Assembly: GCA_035610365.1 (NCBI GenBank) | Contig: CM069439.1 | Location: 3,100,001 to 3,164,000, forward strand | Origin: Aquatica leii | Taxonomy: Eukaryota > Arthropoda > Insecta > Coleoptera > Lampyridae | Length of the DNA: 64,000 nucleotides | Reading direction: 5' to 3' | Part shown: positions 1-10,261 of the stretch, one piece after another | Numbering within the stretch: the first letter of the stretch is position 1 | Layout: each line of letters opens with the position of its first letter | Program-made: the position numbers and the translations under genes | Notes under the pieces: model-generated | What the model was told of the DNA's origin: nothing | Databases searched by the model: none | What the model saw: the letters and a program-made list of their open reading frames with translations, nothing else

Positions 1-365
1 CATGCTTCTACTTAAAAAAAAATATATAGAATACAGTTTTTATGCGTTTTATAGTAGTAGCTAATTGGTTATACTTAAGATAATGATAAAGATTTTATTT
101 ACATTGCTTTTTTAAAAATATTCAAATTTCAAAATCCCTCCGTTAGACCGTTTAGCGTCGGTAATAATGGTATCTAGGTTTCCGCTTTAAGAAATCATTT
201 TGTAGTAACAAAGCCAATCAATTTTTGCACGAGTGTCATTTGTAACTATTGTGTAGCGCTGTGTTACCCATTTCTTATTACGGTGTAAGTACTAATAAAT
301 TTCTCATCAAACGATTTTTGTAAGGAAATTTAAACTCGCCATTCCTAATAACAATCTTTGTAAAA
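1..365. other. 5' flank of the SAFB-like gene
   Basis: AT-rich sequence upstream of the first ATG. It should contain the promoter and 5' UTR of the gene starting at 366, but I see no convincing TATA box or other defined element. Nothing else coding is visible. Confidence 0.4.
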
Positions 366-3300
366 ATGTCGGCCGAAATGGAAAATCGTAAATTTGCCGA
401 CTTGCGGGTGGTCGATCTACGAAATGAGTTAGAGAAACGTGGATTAGATAAAGGTGGAAACAAACAAGTACTAGTGGAACGTTTGCAAAAGGTGAAACTG
501 TTTATTATAATATTCTTGCTTGGTTAATCAAGGCGTCACTTTGATCTTACTAAACTTACTTTTTTTACTCAAACGTAAATATGAAACAAATACCATTTTA
601 CCTATTATTGTTTAACAGATAATATGAAGCAATTTATATGTACTTTTTAGGCAATGGAAGATGAGGGGTTGGATGTAAAAACTTATCAATTTGAGACTGA
701 CAAGATGAAACGTCAATCCTCTAGTAAGTATAGATATTTGTGCTTAGATCCTTTAAGGGGATTTAAATTAATACTGTAGTTTTGTTTTACATACCTATAA
801 AAATAATGTAGACGATAAGTAATAAGAAAATCTTATCAGGTTTTTTAGTATTATTTCTTTGCTTACGTAATTTAGTGTTTGAAGACATTTAATAATACGA
901 ACTTTCTTAGATCATGCTGATGGTGATACCAGTAAAAGTGATGATCTTGAAGAAGAAACTGATAAAATTGAGGTAAGAGTTTACCTTTTGTGCGTTTATT
1001 TACTTTATTGTATTAGTATCCACAAGACATGAAACTGGGTTAATCTATATGACATCAACTTTTGAGTTAAGTTAGAGGTTTTAAAATTTTTTTTATCGAT
1101 TTTGACCCAGATTGCCATTTCTAGAAAATTGAATAGTTTGGTTTTTATAAAGCTAGCTATAAAGAATTTCTACCTAAAATGATCTATATGCATGGTTCTT
1201 TCCAACAACATGTATTATTATAAAAAAAATTTACAATATAAACAAATGGGCACCTAATAAGGTTGTTTACAGATTGTTTAAGGGTAATGTTTGTTGTTAT
1301 TTTATTACTGATTTTAAGTTTTGTCATTACATGTGTATAAAAGAGATACGTTATTCACCTAACATTCTTTAAATTCAATACAGCTGAAAACTACTAGTAA
1401 CTTCGTACATTTTAGGTATTAGGACCATATGATTAGAAGGTCAAACTATAAGCAATGGTAATTTCACTCGAGCAAATGTATAACATTATTTTATTAGCTT
1501 AGTTTAACTCGTAGCATAATGCGCTGTGAAAAATTGAATCAAAGTGACGGATTTTGCGCCGTAATTCCGTTTTTTTTGAAATTAAAACTTGAAATTAAAG
1601 AATAAATATTTACAATTGTCTTTTTCTATCGCTTTTCTTTCAAGTATCAAGGCTTTTATGGTCTGACTTTGATATAGAATTTTTTCGGAAGCAGCAATCT
1701 AATTAACACGTACTAATCAAAGCAAGCATGTTTTTCTGTTGTTTTTATTTCGGTTCGGTTTCGGTTACAGGTCAGTTAGGAACGTTGGTCATTACAAAAA
1801 AAAAACAATATTTACTGCATTTTTTCAAATATGTATATAACATAAAAAACATTTTAAAATGTCAGGCAACATTCACTGGCTGATTTCGTATGGATTAATC
1901 CAACCCGTTGTCTGTTAAATATTTTCAATTTAGTTAGCTACTTTAAATTTTAATTTACAGTCAAGTCAGACTGCTAGTCAAAAAGCATCTGCACCCGTTT
2001 CTAAGGAAAATGACACGAAAAAGGCTTCAACTGATGAAAAAGCAAAGAAAGATGATGATCATGCTGCCGAATCGGATAACCTTATTCAACTTACCTTGGA
2101 TGAAGGGGAATCTTTACAAGACGAGGAGGTTTGTGAACCAAATCATAATAATTTCTCATTTGTATGACATGTATTATATTGTTGTTTTTACGTTCAAATA
2201 ATTGATTATTCTTCCTTTAGATTGATTCTGGGACAAAAACGAAGATAGCTGAGGGACCGGCCATTTCCGAAAATAAGACAGGTAAGCGTTGATTATTGTT
2301 TATTTATGAACACATTACAAATGCATCAATTGATAAATATGCTCGCAATATTTCTAAATGTTGGTGATAAAAGATAAGAAGATTAGTATAATGTTTAAAA
2401 ACCGAATGGAATGGATCGATCCTGCAGAGTCAGCTCGTTTGATACAAGGACTTTGACTGAAGGTTGGACTCAAGTATTGTATGCATATTTATTGATTTAT
2501 CACTAACGTAAATCACTGTTTCTCGAAGTGGTATGGTTGTTTAGTGAAATAATTCATATTCGTGAAGTGTAGTAGGCTTTTTGTGTTTAATCGTCCAAAA
2601 CTTCAACACAAAATTATGTTTCGTACAGAATATCCAACGTTCTCTAGTGTTTGTTCTGGAATCCAATGTGACATGTTTCGGTAAATTAAAATTTTACGGT
2701 ACATTCTTTAAAATAGAATTTATTCATTGCTTTTTTGTAATAATGGACGTTGTTGAAGCGACGTGTTGCGTTGTATGTAATGAATCACTTCATTTTTCTG
2801 TTACCGTTTATTTTACAAAACTAATTTTTGATATAAAAACTCAGTATGGAGCCATCCAATAGTTTACTGTATTTCATATACGTGGATTTGTTAAATAGAT
2901 ACGAAGGAGGCACCTAACAAGAGCCAGGACGCTGCTAATCTCGTACCGGATAACTCGGGGAAGGAAAAGGATGCCCAAAGTGCAGAAGGAAATTCCGCTG
3001 CAGTTAGAGCTAGGTTGGTTTTTCAACAAACAACGTTACTATGATTTCAATCTCCTTGAATTACATTCTGGAAACTCATCAGAAATAAATGCTGCTAAAA
3101 TTTAAAAAAAAACTGCCGAAGTGGATTTTTCTGAACTAACGGATTCTAATAAGACAAGAATGAAGTGGAAAGGAGGCCCATTTCGAACAGGATCGCTCTG
3201 CAATCGCCGTTGGTTTCGTAGGCAATCTTCTTCTGTCGGTCTTACAATCGGCTCATCCAAACTGAAAATACGTAACCTAAAGAAAATAATCGACACAGCG

Positions 3301-6300
3301 CAGTTGAAATTACAGCATTTTTGATGAGTTTGAATAGTTTTGACATTTTATACCTACTGTAAGTTAAAAGTGCAACGAAGGTAATATCTAAGTAAGCCAT
3401 TTTTTATTGTTATTTGACTTACAGTACCAGTTAGCGACATATTGTTTCCCTGCTCTTTCAGTATTTTTAAAAATATTAAAAATTTTGTCTGAAAGAGACT
3501 TCATTTTCGTTCAAAGAAAAATGTAACGCTTTTTACATTGCGCCTATTATCTTTATTAATTTATAAAAGTATGTTTATTTGGCGATTTGACATTTTTCTT
3601 AAGTAAATGAAGAGTCATATTCGACTTGTGATGCAGAACTCAAGTCGGTGATATTAGTTTAGACTATGGATAAAACAGGTTGTTTTGTAAATTATTAAAA
3701 TTATTAGTGTACCAATAATAAATGTGTTAATTCTCAAAATTTATTTGTTTACATATGTTTCGAGCTTTTAATAATGAAGCTCATCTTCAGAAAAGTATTT
3801 TTTTGAAAAAATGTTTTTTTTTCAAAAAAATACTTTTCTGAATATGAGCTTCATTATTAAAAGCTCGAAACATGTAAAAAAGAATACATTCTAAGAATTA
3901 ACACATTTATTATTGTTAGACTAATAATTTAACCAATAATAATGAATCCCCTTAACAATATAATTGTTTTGTGTTATAGTAACGACAAATCGCCAATATC
4001 GTCTTCAAAGTCAAAGAGGACTTATAGCAAGAGCAGAAATTTGTGGATAACTAACATTGCGCAAACAACTCGGGCTACGGAATTAAAACAAGCACTATCT
4101 GCTCATGGAAAAGTGATCGGAGCAAAGGTTGTTATTAATGCAAAGCAACCGGGGGCGTGTTGTTATGGATACGTGACGATGGATACCGTCGAAGACGCTG
4201 ATAATTGCATAGCCAAGTTAAACAATACTGATTTAAATGGTCATACAATCCGCATCGAGAAGGTAAGAATATATGTAGAACTGTTTACATTGTTTAATTA
4301 TTGAAATAGGTACGTCCCGATCATATGAATTCCATGAAATTAAATCCCAAGCTGCGGAGTTTGACGAGTCCTAGAAGAGAACACGGCAAGAATAAAACAA
4401 AACACAGAAGTAGTCATCGTTCCTCAGAAAAAAATGTTAAGGGCGAAAATAAGAAAGAAGTGAATAAGAGTAAGGATGTAAATAAGGCGAAAGAAGAAAA
4501 TAAAAATACAGAAGAAACTAAGAGTAAAGAAGAAAATCAGAATAAGGATGGAAATAAGAACGACAAAAATACTGATGAGCAGTTAGAAGTAAAGTCACAT
4601 AAATCCGTAGGTATATAATAAACTTTTAGAGTTAAAAATTAACTTTTTTTATGATTAGAAGTCGAGAAGCTCTGCTAGGAGTCGAGATAGATCGCGTCGT
4701 AGTTCTCAATCTAGCCGAAAACGCGATAACAATATCTTGACATATGCCCAAATTAAGGTTAGTTATTGCTTGACATTTCTTTAGAAGGTATCTTCAGAAT
4801 CAATTTAATTTATTAAAATGATCAAGTAAATTAAGTTTGTATAAAATTTCATTCTCGATCATTACAATTTTTTTTGTAGCGGACAGCTGTTTCGTTCTTT
4901 AGGAACTCGTCAGCGCTAGGATACACCGATGTGTTTCCACAACCATACTGACAGACAACCGTACTCTTTTATGTCCTGTAGACATTACCAACATATTTAA
5001 AATGTTTTTGGAACGCCAACGTCATTAAATCCAATGACAACTTTTCTACCTTCCGTACTAATTTATAGTTTGATATATTATCATACGTGGTATTTTTACC
5101 ACAAGATGGCGTTCCAAAAACAAATTACTTTTCCTGAAAAAAAATTAGTAACAGAAAAAACTTTCTCAAAAATAAATGGCAAATACTAAAAACAAACCTA
5201 ATTGTCTTTGTTTAAATAATATTTCAATAGTAGAGTGCCATTTTTTAAAACAGTCGGGACAAAGAGGTGGCTGGTTTATACGCCTTTACATCGGTAACTC
5301 GTTTCTCTGCGCTGGTTTATTTTTCTGTGTAATCTGTATTTTTAAAACGCGTACTCTTTAGGGAATTACATCTAGGAATACCAGGATTGCAGTTGTCGGC
5401 ACATCAATTGCTTGGTTATCATTTCTGGATCCTGCAATCGTTTTTGTCCACGCTTTCACTATTAAGGTAGCTGTAAGGTGAATGCTTTTATTTTTCATGC
5501 AGAAGATGTAATCATCAACGACCGAACATATTGTTTGCCTTCTTGCTTTTACCTATCTACCATTACGTCGACGTCAGCAACGAATCTTATGTTTATCCGA
5601 CAGTCTCTACAGCTTGCCGATTTGGCGTGTCATCACGAAGAGATCATTCTTCCGATACTGTATAGAATTTTGGAAATGCCTCGTAATAACCTATGTCGTG
5701 TCTCACTCGGATACGAAGTATTTTTATGACTTATTAGAACACACATCGAATATTCGACTTGCATATAATGTAATGTGTTCTCTATTAGCTGAACCCGTAC
5801 TATATCAGAGGGAACATAACTCTCCGCAATCTGTCACTGTTCCCGGATCAATATTTGTATTGCATTTGGTAGGGATTAACTCCGATTCGAGCGCCCAATT
5901 CATCCCCAAAGGAGGAGTGACGTTCGTACCAGTCGAAGCAAAGCCTGTCATGGATTTATTCACCGAAATATTGTAGAGCTTATATAGCAAATACACAATC
6001 AACTATTTCAGCTCTTCTTGACCAATAATCGCATGCAAAGTAAAAACTAAATTGTGACGCTAAAAATTAGATAGAGGTTGGAATTTTTTAAGTGAAAATA
6101 AATTTTATAAAAACAGTTTAAAAATTTGCATCTCGCTGTGAGAGTATTATGGATTGAGATTATTTTAACGAATAAATCCGTATCAACATTTTCGATTACT
6201 TGATACATTTAAAGGCCAGGAGATTTCACTTTTTTTAACTAACTTGTCAATTTTTCTTTTAGGAACAACAGGAAAGACAAAGATATCGCAAACGTTTGAT

Positions 6301-7315
6301 GCAAGAAGAAAATCGTCGTCGTCGTGAAGAAGATTCTCGCCGAAGAGAAATTGATAGAATACAAAGGTCAGAAGCCGCTCGATTGGAACGCGAACGTGAA
6401 AAACTTCGTTTTGAAAGAGAGAAGATCGAAAGGGAAAAGGCCGAAATCATTAGACTCGAGCGTGAGCGACAAAAGTTAGAAAGAGAAAAGTTAGAATTGG
6501 AAAAGTTGGAGCTTCAACGGGATAAGGTTCGGCTACAGGAAGAGGATCGTAGAGCGGTTAAACGCCCGGGAACTTATAGAAGAGACGATTACGATGATAG
6601 GAAAAGGGTAAATTCTGATAGACGGTATGAAGAAAATATGCCTCAAATGCGTTTTGATCCACCGGGGTACGTTATAGTTTTTATTCTTGAATTTATATTT
6701 AGTATTATGGGTTTAGGATGTCTCGAGATTCTCGTTATGATGATCAAGAACGTGATCGTAGTCCACATTATATTTCAATGCGCGATGAGAGAGATCGCCG
6801 TTCTTTGGAACATAAAGATGACATGAGATCTAATAGAGAACATCGTTATGTGGAACCATCTAAAGGTTAATGCTAACAGTAATATTCTAATGTAAGTTGT
6901 AACCGACTGACTTATTACAGAACCGCAAAGATTCGAGAGAAGCAGTGGTGGTTCTAATAGTTGGGGTCATTCAGGTAGTGGATTGTCTAACAAAGCATTC
7001 AACACTGGTATTACTGGAGGATCTCTAATGGTTTCAAAACCGTGGTCTAAAGATGTGTGGAGACCAGCTGACAATCAGAACTCTCATAGGTACGCTTGAC
7101 TCTAATTAATCAACCACAACTACCCCACTTTTTCAACTTTCTGTAGATGGAACTCTGGAAATTTATCCCGTCCAACACCGCAACTATCCACTACCGCGTT
7201 TCAAGGAAATTCCAACTTAAAATTGGAACCTTCTTGTCCGCCTCCTCCTGCAATTAATACTTACGGAGACAACAGATTTGAATATAAATCGATGAACACT
7301 ATTAGAAAATACTAA
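366..7315 (+). CDS. Saf-B: SAFB-like nuclear RNA/DNA-binding protein (SAP + RRM), 13 coding exons
   Basis: Exons: 366-491, 651-723, 911-972, 1961-2128, 2221-2281, 2899-3013, 3980-4262, 4310-4606, 4659-4757, 6263-6666, 6717-6865, 6921-7089, 7147-7315. They total 2175 nt (724 aa) and phase is continuous across every GT-AG junction. Residues about 10-44 form a SAP domain ([19 protein letters not shown]) for binding AT-rich DNA. An acidic, Lys-rich stretch and [17 protein letters not shown] follow, a segment typical of SAFB. Residues 222-296 are an RRM with RNP2 LWITNI and RNP1-like CCYGYVTM. An RS-rich linker leads into a long charged Arg/Glu coiled coil (about 429-545), and the tail is Gly/Ser-rich. 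Family role: nuclear matrix-associated regulator of transcription and splicing. The exon 8 donor at 4607 was chosen because it keeps the RS-rich frame into exon 9. Several introns carry repeats. The domain order makes a simple hnRNP unlikely. Confidence 0.9.
3690..3940. repeat. Long hairpin (palindromic MITE-like) in SAFB-like intron 6
   Basis: Two long arms are near-perfect reverse complements. For example, TGTTTCGAGCTTTTAATAAT near 3757 pairs with ATTATTAAAAGCTCGAAACA near 3852, and AATAAATGTGTTAATTCT pairs with AGAATTAACACATTTATT further out. The loop is only a few bases around 3808. No ORF lies inside. This is most simply a palindromic non-autonomous transposon. It lies just before exon 7. 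Confidence 0.75.
5002..5122. repeat. Short inverted repeat in SAFB-like intron 9
   Basis: TGTTTTTGGAACGCCA at about 5001-5016 pairs with TGGCGTTCCAAAAACA at about 5107-5122. The arms enclose about 90 nt of AT-rich DNA with no ORF. This fits a small TIR-type non-autonomous element. Confidence 0.5.
5360..5976 (+). pseudogene. Unidentified coding-looking block inside SAFB-like intron 9
   Basis: Not recognised. It lies in the 1.5-kb intron between exons ending at 4757 and starting at 6263. An open stretch after CTCTTTAG at 5361 reads to about 5465 and ends ATTAAG|GTAGCT. A second begins after TTTTCATGCAG near 5500 and reads to 5729. A third, in another frame, is open from 5614 to 5976 and includes [15 protein letters not shown]. 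The GC content and amino-acid composition (many Leu, Asp, Pro, few Lys/Asn runs) look more coding than the surrounding intron. The frame changes between 5614 and 5729 suggest decay, or a two-exon nested gene. Family unknown. Confidence 0.3.
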
Positions 7316-7539
7316 TAGTAGTTCTTTTGTCATAAAACATTGACTGCGACAAATCCAATTACGCACTTAATATTTAAAGATATTAAATTAATAAGTATAG
7401 AACAATGATTTAAGGAATTCTTTTTATTTATGAATCTAATTTTATGTGAACTATAAGCAAAACTGTACGTGTCAATGTAATTTAATAGACCCCTAATTAT
7501 TAGTATTTTAATTCTGACTTATGTAGTAAAATAATTTCA

Positions 7540-7545
7540 AATAAA
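7540..7545 (+). terminator. Candidate poly(A) signal of the SAFB-like gene
   Basis: AATAAA about 225 nt after the stop codon at 7315, the first clear canonical hexamer downstream on the plus strand. Confidence 0.5.
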
Positions 7546-8608
7546 TATCTTTTTGAAATACGACTTTTCATATCAAGTTCAGTATATTTCAATCACATAT
7601 CTATCGTCAACGACAGCTTCCTTCGTAGAGACCCTATATCTTGACTTTGTCACACTAGACGATCGCAGGTTGTCCAGAAATTGGGTATTCCAAGAACTAC
7701 TCGAGTTGATAGAACAACTACAAATTTGTATAGCAGTTCTTTTTCTTGTTGCAATCGTGTTTTTGATGTCCAACTAATTTTTCTGCTAAGTTTTTTTCGT
7801 TTATAACGTAAGTTATGCTCTTCCGTAACTTGGTGTAGTATTCTTTTGTGGATGCTATATTTTGTATTTACGTTTTACCATTTCGTTATAATTACTCCTT
7901 TTTTACCGACGTTGCTATTTCTGTATAACCATCGTTTCTCAATATATCGTAACGTCTAATTATATTTCTCGATACCTCTTTCGTAATCTTTTTTATTTGC
8001 TTCTGGTTTTCGCCTAAAGGTTATCTCTTCTACTTCAATTTACTGTTATTGATCTAAGCTAGAACTTATAATTGTGCGTCAGAGTATCAGGAACACCGCT
8101 GAGGGATGCCGGTCGTCATCTGAGAAAGTTAATCCGCTTTAGATGGCAACTTCATCCAAAGCCTGCAGTTGAAACTTACTGGTCTAAAATACAGTTGCCA
8201 GTTCCGACCAAGAACTTTAGAGTAGTAAATTTTCTGCATAATGAAATGTATGCCTACTAGACAGAAAGAATTGGGTGCGATAAGCTTCCAGGACAAAGGA
8301 AGAATGAAGGTGTGGAAACGGCCGACTGTTTTAATACATTGTACCAAATTGTAAAAGCCAGTTTTGGTAATAACGCTTCGTGAGTAACGTTGTGTAGGTA
8401 GGTTCGAATGAAAACCAGGGCCAAAGTAAGTAAACTGATAGTACTTACTAATTATAGATGCAAATAAATATTTTAAAGTGGTTTCTAAATTACGACATTC
8501 AAAGTATTCGTGAACGTATTGAAGATTTGCAAGATAAAAAAGTGTAAACAGTTGATAAATTTTGCAGAAGGTATTACAAATCATATTCAATTTGTTTTAT
8601 TATTTCAG

Positions 8609-9224
8609 GTTCAAATGAATGGTCCAATACAGATACCAAATTTATGTTGGACAAATATGAGATGCTGTTACGTCAGGTGGGGCCAATAAAAAAATTTAAA
8701 AACAAAAAAAGAATGTGGGAAAATATTGCAGAACTCCTTGAACATAGTCCGTACAGCTCTTCAATGTGAAAACGGTTTCAAATATAATAGCGAAGGCCTC
8801 CACGGCCGGAGTCTATACTAAGATAAGAACGTCTTCCGGGTTTGGACCGTGCCAATGTTGTAACCGAAGTTGCCAAAGCTGCCTTACGAAAGTGGGCGAA
8901 ACGTTGGCAATTTCGGTTACAACATTGACACGGTCCAAACCCGGAAGACGTTCTTATCTTAGTACGGTTTCAAATAATTCAAAATCAGGAAACATAAGAG
9001 AAGTAAAATTTTAGGATGAGTTATAAAAGATTATCTGTCTCGATGACAGTATTGAACCGGAAGTTCTGATAAGTGCAAACAAATGTACAGTATTAAAAGA
9101 ACCTCAGAAAAAAGCCAACGTGCAGAAACTATTTGGAAATTTGACAAAGGACGCAACACGGAACTACGACCAAGAAAAGTTCGAGTTAAAGTTCATAACA
9201 TTAAAATATGAGAGCAAACAATAA
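8609..9224 (+). pseudogene. Decayed MADF/SANT-like DNA-binding protein gene
   Basis: Following a plausible acceptor (TTATTTCAG), a frame reads NEWSNTDTKFMLDKYEMLL and then KKRMWENIAELLEHSPYS. This pattern (W at the start, a helix, then K/R-x-x-W-E-x-I-A) is that of MADF/Myb-SANT-like trihelix domains. A one-base shift then gives QCENGFK, matching the usual Q-C-E-N-R-[FW]-K core. The frame is interrupted by the 179-bp insertion at 8785-8963, and stop codons follow near 9013. An open tail resumes (DDSIEPEVLISANK onwards) to a TAA ending at 9224. The frameshift, insertion and stops indicate a dead gene. The intron-like acceptor argues against a processed copy. The intact relative was not found in the window. 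Confidence 0.6.
8785..8963. mobile_element. 179-bp palindromic insertion with 13-bp target duplication
   Basis: The left arm (about 8815-8872) and right arm (about 8906-8963) are long reverse complements. ACTAAGATAAGAACGTCTTC pairs with GAAGACGTTCTTATCTTAGT, and CCAATGTTGTAACCGAA pairs with TTCGGTTACAACATTG. The insert is bounded by ACGGTTTCAAATA at 8772-8784 and again at 8964-8976, a probable target-site duplication. A 13-bp duplication is longer than is usual for cut-and-paste elements and suggests target-primed (LINE-mobilised) insertion. No ORF. A related left end occurs at 16938. Confidence 0.7.
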
Positions 9225-10261
9225 ATCTTCAAAATTCCTACTTTTCTTCTTGCGTTGTTGGAAACGAAACAAATGTAGGTGCAATGTCAATCAGATAGTC
9301 TAAAATTCTTTGTAAACGTGTTGAAAGTAGATTCTGCCTACCTGCTACATCCTGCATACAACACTTGCCAGCAAACCAATTTTAATTTTAGAATTTAACA
9401 TAAAAAAAGTCAAATGCAGTTGACACATACACTAAAAACGTTGCAGCTGAACACCTCGTTCTCCAGTTTTGGGGAAAAATTGGGAATTCTAAGTGTTCTA
9501 TCGTTTTTGCACAGGTGCTTCACAGAATGCAAAACTGCAACGAGAATAGTCTATTTATTGATTTCCAATTTCTCACATTTCGTCAATCTCCCATACAATA
9601 TTTATAAAATGATTTATTTTTGGTTTGGTATCACCAACATTGTTAATAAAAAATGCGGTTCGTCTTCAAAACTATTGTCACTGCTCTCAAGCAACAAATC
9701 AAATAAATATAATCATTTTCAAAACAGCTGTACTACACCAGTTTGCACTGTCGAAAATAACGGTGGAGTTTTCTAGAATGATTGAAATAATTCAGTGCCT
9801 GTTCTAAGAATCTGCTACAAAGTCTTTAAAAGTCCTTAAGGGATGATGAGCCCTCAGAGCTTCAATGCAATACAAGAACTCTATATAAAACCCAAAGCGT
9901 TGTAAGTTATAGACATAGCGGTAGTACTGTACAAATAAAAAAAACCTTGATTTAATTAACCGTTTTTAATTACAATTATAAAAGTGATAAGTAAATTCTA
10001 ACTATTGCATAAGCACGTACATGACCTAGGTCTGTGTGAATATGGCGAGAAATGCAATTGAACTTAAATTAAAACGTAACAATGTATAACCAAACCTGTT
10101 CTCTGAACCGGGTTTAAAGCTTGTTTTTTGATAAAGGGTAACCGACATTTTCATATTAAACACTACTTAAAACGTAACAATACTTTGGTACATATCGTCA
10201 GCTACAAAATCTCTCACATAAACGAAACAAGGAACTACAATAAAACATAGAATGTTAATAA

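Larger units (their letters stand above)
7546..10261. other. Intergenic region between convergent SAFB-like and SPTLC1 genes
   Basis: It holds a decayed MADF/SANT-like gene (8609-9224) with a palindromic insertion, described separately. The stretch 7560-8060, read on the minus strand, shows broken Lys/Arg-rich coding-like fragments that I cannot assign and that may be transposon remains. 8061-8608 may contain more of the decayed gene. 9225-10261 is AT-rich with no supported feature. Confidence 0.45.

Noticed and set aside
3121-3324. 67-aa plus-strand ORF in SAFB-like intron 6
   Set aside because: No splice sites consistent with the host gene, no recognisable domain, and an overlapping ORF on the other strand; likely chance.
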